Positions 43,545 through 55,692 are shown, counted from the first letter of the stretch. The stretch: DNA of 64,000 bases from Chlamydomonas sphaeroides (GCA_001662425.1 BDDC01000009.1:135325-199324), one strand, 5' to 3'. Notes: a model not told the origin generated them from the sequence alone. Numbers and translations: made by a program.

Positions 43545-44838
43545 GGGCTGGGACCGCGACCTGCGCCATGCCCGCGTCATGAGCTTGTCGAATGCGGCAA
43601 TGAACGGTGCGTGCGAGGTCGCAGCTGGCGATGAGCATGAGAGTGCGCTGACAATGAGGACGGTGGGCGCCAGGGCGCGCGAGGCTGTGGCCGTACGGTG
43701 ACCGCGGCGGTTGCATAGGTGGTTGGCGAGGTCACGGGGCCTGGATGGTCGGCGGGGTCGCTCCGGCGGGGTAGCTGGGATTCTTCGGGCCTTGCCGTGC
43801 GGCTGAGTTAGCCTTGGCAGTGGGAGGTGGCGTGGAGAATAACGGGGACGGCTGGTTGGTAGACGCCCGCGCAGCCGCATGTGCAAGGCGCGCCGCTCTG
43901 TGTCGACTCGCAATACGTCCTTGCATGCATGTCTAGCAGTCGGCTGGCATAACACTGTTCGAACCTATGCCGGTGGCTGCCTTGCGTGTCTGTGTGGGTT
44001 GATCGTCGCGTGCCGGAGTCGGGCCATTGGCGCGGCGTGTCTTAGGTACCGTGCCGTGCAGATACTCGAAGGTTCCCATTGAAAGGGCAAAGCCTTGAAG
44101 AGTATGACGTGTCCAATGGGCCAAGAGGGCTAAGCGCTAATGCGTACCAAATTGTGTATTTCGGAACCGTCATGCAAGGCTCGCCCCAGGAGGCGCTAGC
44201 GCCCTGACGGCTGCTGCTGGATGCAACGGCGGAACCGAAGGGCGTAAGCGGCCTAGGCAAGACAAACCTGGACCAATCCATGTGGGCAGTAGTTATGCCA
44301 CACACGGCTAATGCCAAGGCTGTTGCTCCTATGCTTACATCGCGCGCACTGGCCTGGCCTCTGACCGACGGATGCGACCGGCCAGCGCAGCCGCACATCC
44401 CTCGCCGCCGCACACAGGCAGGACAACCTGACCACACGCCAGAAGCCCATCGTGGCACCGCGGCCAGTGACCCGCATCGGCGGCGCCTTACCCAGGGGCC
44501 TCATGGGCCCACCGCCCCGTGCCGGTACCGGAACTCACGCAGCCCACTGCGCCGTGGGCCTCTGGGGCCATTGCACAACCCCGCCGCGCCCGCGTCCCTC
44601 TATTACACTTGCGCTCCTTCTATCAGATCTGCCTACGAGCCACGTCATGCGCTTGCACTCCTACCTGCGGCTACCCTCCTAACCCCATGCGTCGAGCCGC
44701 CCGCGGCTTAGACACAGGGCACTAGCGCCCAGCAGCCCCCCTCGCCGTACATGCTCCCAACGTCCGAGGGCAAGCTTGATCGCATGGCCGCCTGCTCGAA
44801 CCTCAACCACATCCCCGCAGCCGCTAGCGCGGCGCGCC
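43545..44838. other. Convergent intergenic region, PP2C and NIP7
   Basis: 1.3 kb without a supported gene. It contains a minus-strand TGTAA (TTACA at 44603-44607), the probable NIP7 poly(A) signal. Confidence 0.45.
44603..44607 (-). promoter_or_regulatory. Poly(A) signal TGTAA for NIP7
   Basis: TGTAA on the minus strand 232 bases after the NIP7 stop. Confidence 0.55.
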
Positions 44839-47433
44839 CTAGAGCTCGTCCTCATTCCGCAGGAACTCGCCTACAAGGGGGAGAGCAGAGGCAGGTGGGG
44901 ATAGGCAGGCGGCAGCACATCAGAAGGCGGTACCCGACTCGGGCGCCCGCAGCGCTGGGAGCGCGCATGGCACCAAGACCCGCGCACTGATGTACGGGTA
45001 CCCCGCCGTCGCCGGTGCGGTGCATGCTGTACAGTCCCCGCATTGCAGGGGCACGAACCCCCTAAAACCAGGACCAGGATATGGATGCGGCGGTCGCAAC
45101 CCCCGCCCGTCGCCCGCACAGTCGCACGCACCGCAGTCCGCCTGGTGGAAGGCCACGACGGCGTTGGGGTCCAGCGAGCGGCACTCGTCGGTGGACTTGG
45201 CGCTCACCCCGAAGCCCAGCGGGATGTCCGCCATGTTGTACACCACCACACCTGGGGGCGCAGCGGTGGGGATGAGGGGTGAGGGTCGGGCGTCAGGAGG
45301 ACTGCCGCAGCGCCCCGCCAGCAGACGGGAAGACGCCAGGCACCGGAAGGGCGGGTGCGGGGCTCGCGCCATAGCAACAGTACACAGCAGCGCTTGCATG
45401 CAGCGAGCAAGCGGTTTGTCCAAGGGACAGGTTCGAGGCACCGCGACGTGCGATGTGGGCAAGAGGTTCAAAAGGCTGCGGCACGCTGCAGTGGGGACCT
45501 GCAGGACGCGGTGACCGCAACCGGGGCCTTGCAGACCCGCGGCTCCCGGCTTCCGGCGCCCCGTCAGCGGCTTGTGGCACTAACCCCCTGGGCCCCTGCT
45601 GGCCCCACCTGTGTAGGTGGGCGTGTTCTCCGTGATGCGAGCCAGTCCGCTCTTGAGGATATTGTTGCCGTACAGGAACTGCATCTCGGCCGACGGCTTG
45701 ACCCAGATCTGCGGCCGAGGCGCGCGGGGCAGGTCCGGGTGGTGGGACGGGCAAGACATGGAAAAGCTTACCACCGCCGGCGGCATGGGCATGAAGCGGG
45801 TAGTGGGAAAGGGCCAAGCATGGAGGGCGCTTCAATCCACTATGCCTTGCATTTGCCGCTTTTGCGTTCCGAACGCCTCCATCTTCGGGTCTCCTGAGAG
45901 CACGGACGCCGCGGCCGGTGCCCTGTTGGGCCGGCGGGCAGCCGGTGCCCTGCTGGGCGGATACTGCCGGCGTCCTGTGAACGAACCCTTTCCCCGCTGT
46001 TTGCTGCTCCCAAATTCCTCCTTGTCGAGCCCCGGTCGCCTGCATCCCTCCACCCCTTCCCCCACTGGCCCCCCGTCTCCTCCTGCCCCGCTGGGCCGCT
46101 GCTGCGTCGCTGTGCCACCTCTGCGCCCTGTTGCGCCTTACAGCCGCACTGTACCCTCCGCGTAGCGCATGCTTGGCTGCCACATGGCCCCGGTATGCCT
46201 CACGTCACCCCCATTCGTCCCTTGCCCTTCCTTTGGGGCGCCCACCTTGTACTTGGCGTATTGGGCAATCGTATCCAGAGCGCCGATGGTGAGCCGGAAC
46301 TTGCCCGTGTGCGTGAGCTTGCCCACACAGGTGCCCAGAGCCACCAGCTTGTCGCGGGCGATCTGGGGGCCGGGCGGGGGTAGGGTTGGGGGCAGGTTTA
46401 GCGGCAGGGTTGACGGTGGGCATGGGACACGACAGGGAGGGCCGCGGCCAGCAGCACGGGCGCAAGGGGGGTAAGGCAAGGCGGCGCGGGCAAAGTGGAG
46501 TTGGCACCGGGTTCATGGGTTTGCCCAGGAGGGCGTCTGGCCGACGGCAGGGCGTGTCTTGCCCTGTTGTCCGCCATGCCAGCCGGCGACTTCCAGCAAC
46601 GAGCAGCAGCGTGCGCCAGCTTGCAGCTGGCAGGCAAATCTGGCATGTTGCTGCAGCTGCCCCAGCTTCTTCGGTTGCCAGATACGCGACAGGCGCCGCT
46701 GGCTCGCCGCACCCCTTGTGCCGTGGCTGCCGCCTAGGCCACAGGCCACCCACGGAGCGGCGGCGACGGGCACCAGCTGGCGTGCCCATGCGAAGGCTGC
46801 AACGCGTGCGCGGAGCACTCTGTGCATGCCATTGCCGCGGCCGTAAGGGTGTACTGCACCTCTCCAGAAGCCAGCAGGCGCCTGCTGCGCCGTCGGGGCC
46901 AGCTGGCAGGGCCACGTAGCAGGTTCTGACTTGCTGCCTGCGAAATGTCCAGGCTGACGTCTGGTGCTGACGTCAACGTGCTGGAACCCAAGGCTCTGGC
47001 TTTCTGCGTGGCCGACGGTTGGCCAGCCCGCCGCTTGACATATCGGCAACCCGCTCGGGCCGTCGTGGGGCGGGTGACCCGGGCGGACAAGAGGGCCCCA
47101 GTGCCCATATCGCGCCCCCCATCCTCGAACACGTGGCTCACGTTTGTCGCCTTCTTCATGATGCGCTCCTTGACATAGAAGACCTTGTTCTTATGCAGGC
47201 GGAAGCAATAGGGCTCATTGGGGCGGTCGATAAGGCTCTTGATGTTCTTGCCTATAAACTTGTAGAGCTTCTCAAACACCGCTTTCGTCTCCTGCGGGTG
47301 CAGGGCGCGCCAGGGTACCGGCCGGAATGAGCGGCCCACGGACCATGTCGGCGGCGCACCGCTGGGTTCCTCATCCCGCAGCGATGCGAGCAGGTTCAGC
47401 AGCTTCACTGACCTCCTCGGTAAGGGGACGCAT
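44839..47433 (-). CDS. NIP7: 60S ribosome biogenesis factor NIP7
   Basis: Six minus-strand exons: 47433-47413, 47291-47142, 46362-46246, 45708-45609, 45251-45132 and 44870-44839 (540 nt, 179 residues; the family is about 180). NIP7 is a nucleolar protein needed for 27S/60S pre-ribosome maturation. Sequence blocks match the family closely: [77 protein letters not shown], then the C-terminal PUA RNA-binding domain with [60 protein letters not shown] and [20 protein letters not shown]. The first exon is only 21 nt and fits only because the conserved MRPLTEE start is known. Intron 2 is 779 nt and holds spurious open frames. The gene shares a 288-bp divergent spacer with the dynein-type thioredoxin gene. 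Confidence 0.96.
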
Positions 47434-47721
47434 GGCTATGCGCTTGTGTAAGAGCAAAGGAAGGTTCGTAGTCGCAGACTATGCAGAAATTGATCAAGCT
47501 GCGTGTCGCGTATTGTAACACGTGTACGGGGACAAAGGCAGTGCAGCAACTCAGCTCACCACTCGGGCTGTCGTTCATCGGCACCTCCCAAACAAGTCCA
47601 CCTTACCACCCCTGACATTCAACATAACAACGGAGCATATATCTTGATCCTCAACTATCACCTGGACGGGCTCTTGACTTGCAACCTTGCACATTGACCC
47701 ACGCGCAAGAGCTGCTGTGCC
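47434..47721. promoter_or_regulatory. Divergent promoter region, NIP7 and dynein light chain genes
   Basis: 288 bp between two well-supported divergent starts (47433 minus, 47722 plus). No clear TATA box was identified. Both promoters must lie here or overlap the genes. Confidence 0.5.
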
Positions 47722-49176
47722 ATGGCAACTCTATACCTCCCACCGACGCAGTATAGCATCGAAAGCGACGCGGACCTTGAGACACGGCTAGCGGGCAAGG
47801 GGCTGAAGGGTGAGGACGCGCATGTGCCGCGCCCTCGAAGCCCGCGCAGTGGCCACTGGCGCGACCTGTTTCATGCCCAACGCAGTGGTGGAGATCTATT
47901 CAGAGTGGTGCGGGCCATGCAAGAGCGCGCTGCCAACTTTCCGGCGAATCCGCTTGGACCGGGACGATGAGAACGCCCTGCTATTTCTGACGGTGCGCGG
48001 GGCCTTACCGGGGGGCCGCTTCAGGCCCGATAAGCGAGGGGAGTGGACCAGGCCGGCAAGGTGCCTGTATGCAGGAGGTGTTTCAGCGGGGCTTCTGCAG
48101 GGTATTGGCCGGGTCCGGCAAGGGTGTGCCGGTGGCGAGTTGGGTTTTCCGCTGGCTCTGCTCCGGGCAGCGGTACGCCGCCGCCCTTCTTATTGCAACC
48201 CTGGCGAAAGAGTGTGCTGCAGCGCAGCGCCCGCTTGCTGTGCCGTTTGTTGCGCGCATGCCCGACTATTGTCAACCCGTCACTCACAGGTGGCCGCAGA
48301 AAAGTGCAACTTCCTCGAAGCCGCCGTCGCGCACAGGGGGAAATCGGAGCCGCTCTTCATCCTGTACCGGGTGAGCTGCTCGGGCATACCCAACGCGGGA
48401 GCAGCACTGCGATGTTGCCTTCGTGCGAGTGCTGCGTGTGCCTGTGCGGGGGGCGCTGCTGCCACGTTCCCCAGCGGCGGCTCTTGCAGAGCATAAGCTC
48501 GGCACACGGCCTAATTTATTGGCAGGCCATACATGCAGCAGCCACTCGGAGGCCAACACCCTAGAGTTGTTGCTTGTCAAAGCTGCCTGTGCGGTAGAGA
48601 CCAGCGTACACTTGCGTGACGCCAGCGCAGCGCAGCAAGCTAGAATATCTTTCTAGTGAGGCGCCACGCCCTGTGCACACCACGCACGCCATCATGCGTA
48701 TGCCTGTGTATGCCTCATGCCGCGTTCCGCCTGCTGCCCCACACCCCTAGAACGGGCAAGTGAAGGCGCGCATCGAGGGCGCCAACACGCCGGCCCTCAA
48801 CCAGCAAATTCTGTCGCTCACGCCAGCCAACGCGGATGTGGACGACCTGGAGGTGTGTGGGCCGTGGGCTGCCGCTGGGTCCTGCCTCATGCCGCTCTTG
48901 GCGCTGGTCTGAGCCGGTCTAGGCAAGACAGCAACGCGGCGTGCTGCAACGGAGAGGCCTGGAGTCCGACAGGGGGTGCTGAAGAGGTAGCACGTGCAGC
49001 TGTGCTGCCGGCCGGGGACTGCGGTATCACGTTATCGTGGGTGGCCCTCACTGAACTAACTTGCCGCCCTCGACCTGCAGGAGAACCCCATCTATCTGGC
49101 CAAGATGGAGCGGGAACGCATCGCGCGGGGCGAGACGGTGTCCTCGAAGGGCGGCAAGAAGGGCGGCAAGAAGTAG
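47722..49176 (+). CDS. Thioredoxin-type outer-arm dynein light chain (LC3-like)
   Basis: Five exons: 47722-47809, 47886-47992, 48290-48370, 48751-48852 and 49081-49176 (474 nt, 157 residues). It has a thioredoxin fold with an intact CxxC site in VVEIYSEWCGPCKSALPTFR, followed by IRLDRDDENALLFLTVAAEK, HRGKSEPLFILYRNGQVKAR and IEGANTPALNQQILSL. The C-terminal extension (ANADVDDLEENPIYLAKMER, then ERIARGE and a Lys/Gly tail) is characteristic of the flagellar thioredoxin-like dynein light chains. The length agrees with the 16-kDa light chain LC3 of Chlamydomonas outer-arm dynein (about 156 residues) better than with LC5 (about 129). These redox-sensitive chains sit on the dynein heavy chains in the axoneme. 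Its presence says that the organism makes motile flagella. TGTAA follows 409 bases after the stop. Confidence 0.9.
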
Positions 49177-49584
49177 CAACTGTTCGATGTAGGTGCCCGG
49201 GATGATTGTCAGGGCAGGGGACGGGCTGGTGACGTGACAAGGGCGGCAGGCAGGCCCGGAAAGGCCCAAGCTTGACCTCCTGGTTGACGTGTGTAGGCCA
49301 TGGGGCCGGAGAGCTTGCCCTTGGAAAGGTGCAGCAGATGCAGATGCTGAGCCGGCAGGGCGTGTCTGCGAGGGGTCTTGCGTGTGATCGTCTCGGCACG
49401 GGAGAACTGAGGAGCACTAGTGTTAGAGGGGCAGGAGCAGGGGGGACTCCCCTTTGGGCAGGGGGTTTGCGGCGTGTGCCTGGCGAGGGCCACGGTACGG
49501 TGTACCACGAGGCACTTCTGATAATTCGCTGCGTCTTGCTCTGGGTCTCGCGCAGCTGCGGCGAGACGTGCTTGGGTGTCGCAT

Positions 49585-49589
49585 TGTAA
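49585..49589 (+). promoter_or_regulatory. Poly(A) signal TGTAA for the LC3-like gene
   Basis: TGTAA 409 bases after the stop; a second TGTAA lies near 49688. Confidence 0.5.
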
Positions 49590-49974
49590 CCGCAACCGAA
49601 CTAAGGGTCGTCGCCGCACGTCGCCACCGCTTTCTGTTCCTCTGGAACCCTTGCCCAGCGAACCCAACACACAACATAGCTGCTGTGCTGTAAACACGTA
49701 CTGCTGCTGCTGTTCAGCGCGAAGCAAATACGCAATTGCTTGCGACAGCTTCTGACACCAAATTGTTGTTAGTGGGCGGGCCGCCACGTCGTGGACGTTA
49801 TCAACAGTATGCCTGGTCCACCAGGTCAGGGGTACGCTGGCTGCCAGCTGCAACAGATGATCGAGTTGAGCTGCAGGAAGCACCTAGTGTGCTGATGGCT
49901 TGCTGCACGTGCTCGCACACCGGGAAGAGCGGACACGAAGCGGCCGGCGAGTGCTAGCCTCCCTCGGCTGTGCC
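49590..49974. other. Spacer before the gene at 49975
   Basis: No gene seen. It presumably holds the promoter and leader of the following gene. Confidence 0.35.
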
Positions 49975-51676
49975 ATGTCTAAGACCGACCCGGCCACCCA
50001 TCGCGCTGTGACCCTCCTGGCCCCCACCCTTGCAGAGGCGCCGGGAGCCGGTACCTACAGTTACATGCAGAATGTCAACAGCATGGAGTTCTACCATAGG
50101 CGCATCAAGTCTGGGGCCCCGGGCCCGTCTGCTGACGGCGCAGGTGCGAACGGCTTATTCGTGGGCATAGCCCCGCCGCGCAGCGGCGCGGGGGGCGGTA
50201 CCAGCTAGGGTGGTACCGTCTGTAGTCCTACCTCTGCGAACGTAGTGCCAGTAGTCCGTTTGCGCTCTCGTGTCCCGTGACAGGCCTGCTGAACAGCCGC
50301 AAGGACGCATTCCGCCTTCCCGCCAAGGGCCGCGGCATCCCGCCGCGGGACGGCAGGGAGGACGCCTACCGCGCCCAGAAGCACTTTGTGGAGAGCAAGA
50401 GCTTCCAGTCGAGCCTGTAAGCAGCAAGCGAAACATCTCACGGGGCTCTTGGCTGCTGTCCCCCATCCCCCTTGCGCCCCACTGCTCAGCTGGCAGCCGC
50501 AGCACCGCAACTAGCGCTACCTCACGTGCGATTGCCCCTCCCACGGCTTCCCATCGCCAGGGGCCCAGTGCTGGCACACAACGGCTTTGACCTGTCGCAG
50601 GCGGCTGCTCCCGGGGAGCGCCACCATGTGCGCTACACCCCATCACACGAGTCGCACCTGGCCGGCGGGGCCGCCTACCCCACGTGCGAGGTCCGTTCCT
50701 GCAGCCCTCTGGCTGGGCGGTGGAAGGCTTTCAATCCCCATCCTCAAGCCGCAATCAGTCTTGACGGGAAGCTTGGCTTCATCCTTCGTGGCCGGTTGCC
50801 CAGCAATAACCAGCCCCATCTGGTAACGTCGGAGAGTCAGGTGTATCCCCATTCATTCATATTCCACAAAAAGCCCCATCTGCAGCTCCCCACTCCTGAC
50901 CCTTTGTTTCCCTGCGTGCCCTGCTCTCGGCCCGCCCGCGCGCAGGCCGTTCTTGCCAAGCCCATGCGTCGACCGAGCACCGCCGCGCCCGCCAACACCG
51001 CAGCCCGCGTAATGCCGCTGCCCCTGGCGGAGCCTGCGCCCCCCACCTACGCGCTGGTGTCTAACGCACGCCGAGGTGCGCGGCCAGCTGGTGCCCGGCG
51101 AGTGGGACTGACTAGGCCCCGCTCGCGTGCCCGTCCGTCCGCTGCTGCGGGCGCCAGCGTGCTACCGTGCCGGCACGTCACCGCGTTGGGACTCTACAAC
51201 ACCGACTGTGACGGGGATGGCGGGTACCCCACACCCGCAGACGTGTTTGTGTCATCCACGCGCCCCTCCACGGCCCCTTCGGTGGTGCTGGTGGGCGGCC
51301 GCAACACCATGCGCGCCGGCGGCTACGAGGCGGGCACCTCGCGCAACGCCGACGTGCTCAACTACCGCCACTCAGGCGGCATCTGCCCGCAGCAGTACAA
51401 GGTATGGGCGAACGTACGGGGCTGCTGTTCTGCGTGCCCTCGCTGCACAACCGGGTGTGCACAAGCCGGGCCGTCGCTCGCCCCTGTGGCTCCTGCGTCT
51501 TGTCTCCCATACCTTGTCTGCCCCGGCCGCCCCTGCAGCTGGTGGCGGAGCGCGCCGCGGCGCCGCAGCTGGCCGCGTACGGCACGCAGCAGGCGCGCTC
51601 GGCCTTCAACGACACGCGCAGCAGCTACCAGGCTAACTTGCTGCGGTCGCGCGGCTCGGACATCCTATGCGGCTGA
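49975..51676 (+). CDS. Uncharacterised protein, about 341 residues
   Basis: Proposed exons: 49975-50143, 50284-50416, 50561-50690, 50946-51401 and 51539-51676 (1,026 nt, 341 residues, all in phase). The fourth exon may hide a small intron near 51076-51115, because a second frame there is also plausible (HAEVRGQLVPGEWD). No domain is recognised. Visible segments are YSYMQNVNSMEFYHRRIKSG, LLNSRKDAFRLPAKGRGIPP, GREDAYRAQKHFVESKSF, GPVLAHNGFDLSQAA, STRPSTAPSVVLVGGRNTMR and ADVLNYRHSGGICPQQYK. The protein is hydrophilic, with many Arg, Ser, Tyr and Pro and no membrane span or signal peptide. Repeated short Tyr/Arg/Gly-rich segments without globular core are typical of microtubule-associated ciliary proteins, but this is only a guess. 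Confidence 0.7.
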
Positions 51677-52616
51677 GCTTCTGCGCTAAGTGCAGGAGAG
51701 GGCGAGGCAGATGGCTGCACGGGGCGCGCTCGGGGAAGAGTGGAGGCAGCGTACCGGTAGATCGCAACTGGCAGATGTGTGCAGGTGTAGTGGGTAGCCC
51801 CATTGATTGATAAGGGCTCTCAACCATCTAGGGCTACGACCTTCTACCCACAGAGCCTGGCTGACATTCGCTAGCGGCATGTGTGGAGGGTAGTTGGTTG
51901 TTGTGAAATCACGAAGCCGTGGCTGAGCTGCAGATGTATGCCAAACGAGTAGGGGCCTTCAGCGCTTGCTGTGCGTTACGTGCTGCAGAGGCAATGCTGA
52001 CTCATAGCCGTGGACCCGTGGTGATTGTCTGCGGCGTGTTTGATAAAGAATAGTGTAGTGAGGGGGCACGGCAGACTATTTGACTGAAACGTTGTTGAAG
52101 CTCCTGACATGCGGCTTCGACCGTCTTTTACATGGGCATGCGCAGACCAGAGGCTCCCCTGGCGCAGACTGAATGGCTGCCGGCTGTCAGGCCTTCTGGC
52201 CGAAGAAGGGCCCGGCTGCTTGGCGTCGAGCCGGCAAGCCGCGGCGGCTGTGCGCTTGCAGGCCGCAGCAAGGCCTCTCCGCAGGGCTGCCATCCGTGGG
52301 CAAGCGTCCGTGCTGCTGTCGGCGGCAGGGCGGCGCCGCTGCTTCGGGCCCGCGTCCGAGCTAACACACACCAGCCTTGTCTGAGCACTGTAATCGCCCG
52401 CCGCTGCTGCCGCCGCGTGACCCGATGCTGCCGCTGCTGCCGCCGTGTGCTCCAGTGCTGCCGCGGCTGATGCCGGGGCTGCAGGAGCTCGCCGGCGCTG
52501 CCCGCGGGTCGAAGCGCATAGGGATGGGGCCAGCCGCAGCAGAGCACCGCACTCGTTACAACAGCGCCAGCTTCCCACAGCAAAGGCCCCAAGCGTAGGC
52601 GTCGTAGGCCCCAAGC
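51677..52616. other. Convergent intergenic region
   Basis: Between the uncharacterised + gene and RPL12 (-). Contains GCTGCCGC-type microsatellite sequence near 52400-52470 and minus-strand TGTAA signals for RPL12. Long open frames here have no coding evidence. Confidence 0.4.
52556..52560 (-). promoter_or_regulatory. Poly(A) signal TGTAA for RPL12
   Basis: TGTAA on the minus strand 57 bases after the RPL12 stop. A second one lies at about 52128. Confidence 0.55.
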
Positions 52617-54741
52617 TTAGTTCTCGGGGATTTCGATGGTGCCCTCGGTGATCTGCGGTTGAAGGAGGTTCAGGGGGCGGCAGGGAGCAGCACACGGTCA
52701 GCGGCACGCACGGATGCACACGATCGTTTGTGTGGGGCCGCGGGGGCCACTCCCCGGTCGCAGCACTCAGACATGTGTGTCGAGTGGTTGCTGCTGCTGC
52801 TGTAGACCACAACACTATGCAGCGCGCTGCGGCACGCGGTGGCTGCGGCTGCAGCTGGCCTAGGCCGGTAGGTCGAGCCCTGCGCCGGCTGCTGCTGGGG
52901 GCTTGCGCTCTGCCGCTCAAGGCGTGCAGGCCCCGGCGACTGCTCACGGCCGCATCGCCACGCCCCTGCTGCGCGCCGGGCTGGGCGTGCCCCGGCCAGC
53001 GGGAAAAGCCCGCTCTGACTGGCTGCAGCGGCCTGCCGCAGCTCCACGGGCGTCGCCTGCGCCTTCTGCACGCAGCACGCCACGCCGGCGCTAGGCACGC
53101 CGTCAGGGTCCCCCGCACGGCCGGCCCACTGAGAGGACGGCGTGAGTCCAGCGGCCACAGGCCAGGCGTGCTGCTGCAGCATGCGCGCAGCAGCCATCGT
53201 GTGCTTGCTTCCGCGATCTCCGCCATCCCGTGCGGGCTGGTGGCCGTGGCGCCGCACACATCAGTGTGCCTAGCGGCCAGCATGGCTGCGTCGAGGTCCA
53301 GCAAGCCGACGGTCTGCCGACGCCCTATGGCATCAGCCGCCCGGCGCGTCGCCGCTGCAGACACGCTGTGCCAAGCTCTCGCCACCAGACAGGCCCGCAG
53401 GGCCGCGCCACGGCACCCACGTCGACGCCAGGCCACTGGTGCGAGAGCCCCGCTGCGCATGGAGCGCAGCCCACAGCTGCGGCAAGAGCGGCCAAGTTGC
53501 CAGCCGCCGCCGTCATGCTGGGCCGGCATTGTCCACAGCAGCTCTGCCGGCGGACCGACCACCGCCGCGGTCAGCGCTGGCAGGTGGCGGCGGCGCGGGC
53601 AGCATGACACACGTCCGTGTGGCTCCGGCGCTGTTGCGGCGGCAGCGTCCCGCCTGCCTGGCAGCGGCGCTAGCCAGACAACAGCATTAGCTGCACGATG
53701 GTACTCCGCGTGTCCGCTCCAGACCTGGCCTGCCAGCTCCGCACGCAGCTGCTACGCATTGCCATCGGCGCTGGCCACCGTGGCCCCCACATCTGGTGGG
53801 TAGCTCATGCTTCGCGAGCTGGCAGCGTCCGAGCTGGTAGCGCCAGGCTGGTCATCAGTTAGGCCGGGCCCACGCCGAGCCCGCGCCGAGCCAGTCCGTG
53901 TCCGTGGACTGAGCTGCTCGCCGCTGTGCTGCGACGCTGCCAATCCAGAGGGTACCAGGCAAGCATTCCGCCAAAATCGCCGCAGGCAAACCCCAGGCAT
54001 GAACAGCCCCTGCCCCCGCCGCACGCCCGGAAGCACCCACCGCCTCAATGACGTCGCGGGGGTCCTTGCCGTCCACCTTGCAGCCGACCGACACGGCTGT
54101 CCCGAGAATCTCCTTGCAGCCGTTCGCCAGGTCCTTGGCGCAGCTGCGCGGCCGCATGATGCGGGCAATCTCGATGATGTCCGACATCGTCACGCTGCCG
54201 CTGTGCTTGATGTTCTTCTCCTGTTGGTTGTAGAGGGTAACCGCGTGGTGAGGGGAGAAGTGAGGAGATGGTGCGGACGCATGGTCGGCGCCGGCACAAG
54301 AGGCGGCACGACGTTCTATCCAGTAACGCATTAGTTCACAGCATGGGGATATGCAGCACAGCGCTGGCCCAGGGCGCCGGCGCAGAATGGCATGCCGGCG
54401 GCTGAGCGCTGCAGAGGGCCTAGAAGCGTAAGCTTTGTAGCGTTGCAAACCCGTACCTTCTTGCGGTCGCGCACGGGCTCCTTCAGCGCCTTGATGACCA
54501 GCGCGGCCGCCGAGGGCACGACGGAAATCTTTGCCTGGCGGTTCTGCACCGTGAGCTTGACGGTGATGCGCAGGCCGCGCCAGTCCTTGGCCGTCTCCTT
54601 GGCGATATCCTCACCAATCTTCTTTGGCGAGAGACCCAGCGGACCAATCTTCGGGGCCAGCGAGGAGGCGGCACCCACCTCGCCTCCCGTCACACGCACG
54701 CACACCTCGATGACATCATTGGGGTCAAACTTGGGAGGCAT
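52617..54741 (-). CDS. RPL12: 60S ribosomal protein L12 (uL11)
   Basis: Three minus-strand exons: 54741-54457, 54220-54041 and 52652-52617 (501 nt, 166 residues, the usual eukaryotic length). uL11 forms the base of the ribosomal stalk, binds the GTPase-associated rRNA region and helps recruit elongation factors. Sequence blocks are [95 protein letters not shown], then [40 protein letters not shown] and [20 protein letters not shown]. The last exon is 36 nt and encodes [11 protein letters not shown], the typical acidic end. Intron 2 is 1,388 nt, more than half the gene, unusual next to the short introns of the neighbourhood. Confidence 0.96.
52653..54040 (-). other. Long RPL12 intron with open frames on both strands
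   Basis: The 1,388-nt intron 2 of RPL12 stays open for long distances in several frames (for example 52730-53803 on + and 53610-51976 on -). Residue composition (Arg, Ala, Pro, Cys, Trp) and lack of conserved motifs argue for GC-rich noncoding DNA, but a nested gene or small RNA cannot be excluded. Confidence 0.35.
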
Positions 54742-55692
54742 GGTGGCTGGTTATCGCTGAGGAAGGGACCGGCAAGACCGCGACCGCTGCCCATAACCCC
54801 GAGCCCCATGCAAAGGCGCATTGCAAAGCCGCTCCAGGCCTCACCCGAACGCTATAACTGCAATTGTGCATACACATTTGCACCCCTGAGCTAACCCTGC
54901 ACATGAGGTACCAAGCTTGGTGCATGACGAGGCACGAGCGAACGTGCGACTAGCGTACGCTCCTCACCAGATTAGGCAGTTGCAAATATTGCAGATGCTC
55001 AGCGTTTTGGCTCTGCCTGCAGCTGTGGCGCTGTGCTGTTGGACGCGCCCTCATGGCGTTGAGGTGTATTCAGAGCGGTCCCAAGCCTACCGCGGCAACT
55101 GTCTCAGCGGCTATAAGGATTGTTATTGGCCGACGCGAGGGGCTGGTGTGTTTGCTGCAGAGGGGGCGTCGCACGGGCGTGGGCTGGGGTGGGCCCGTGC
55201 CCGTGAGGGCCCGTGGGGCGGGCCTTGGCGGGGTTCTGACGGGCTGTTCCGCGCGGAAGGCGGCGTGCTGACGCGCGCTGCTGGTGCGTTGTGGCCTTTC
55301 GAGCACGGGGAGGTTTGTGGCTGGAGCAATTGCGCGTTGAGGTGCCGCACGAGGGTCTGCAGTCCCGTATGCTATATACATGTTGCGCCTAGCGGGAGGC
55401 GGCGGGTGGCAGCGGCCCCTGCACCTCCAGCCGCCCCTGTTCGCGCCGGGCCCGGTCCGCACATGAATAGCCGAAGCCATGACGTCACCCACTCAATTTG
55501 AGCAATGCACGCAATTGCCGCCAGCCACCGTGCCGGCCGCGCCACACGCCCCGATCTCCACAAGCGCAAGCACGAAAGCTGCCATGCCTCATCAAACCGG
55601 CCCCGCCCCGCCCACCCCACGCCAGCCTCCATCCATTCTCACTCCCACTCACTCCCCGCATTCCCCGCCCCGACCCCATCCGCCCCTTCCCC
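54742..55692. other. RPL12 promoter side and 3' flank of the next gene
   Basis: No gene supported. 54742-55080 is the probable RPL12 promoter and leader. 55598-55705 is a strongly C/T-rich tract on the + strand ending at the stop of the USP-like gene. No TGTAA on the minus strand was noticed for that gene. Confidence 0.4.

Noticed and set aside
44150..44200. Possible fourth copy of the dispersed repeat
   Set aside because: Only a short stretch (GGCTCGCCCCAGGAGG) resembles the conserved block; the rest does not align.
44280..44711. 143-codon frame between PP2C and NIP7
   Set aside because: Pro/Arg/His-rich low-complexity translation in the NIP7 3' flank; no splice or homology support.
51976..53610. 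544-codon open frame on the minus strand
   Set aside because: It runs through the 3' flank, last exon and intron 2 of RPL12 in another frame; composition is Arg/Ala/Cys/Trp-rich with no motif, and RPL12 is certain.
52730..53803. 357-codon open frame on the plus strand inside the RPL12 intron
   Set aside because: No recognisable motif and a composition typical of GC-rich noncoding DNA; kept only as a remark on the intron.
54917..55501. 194-codon frame upstream of RPL12
   Set aside because: Lies in promoter-type DNA; Trp/Gly/Arg-rich translation without motif.
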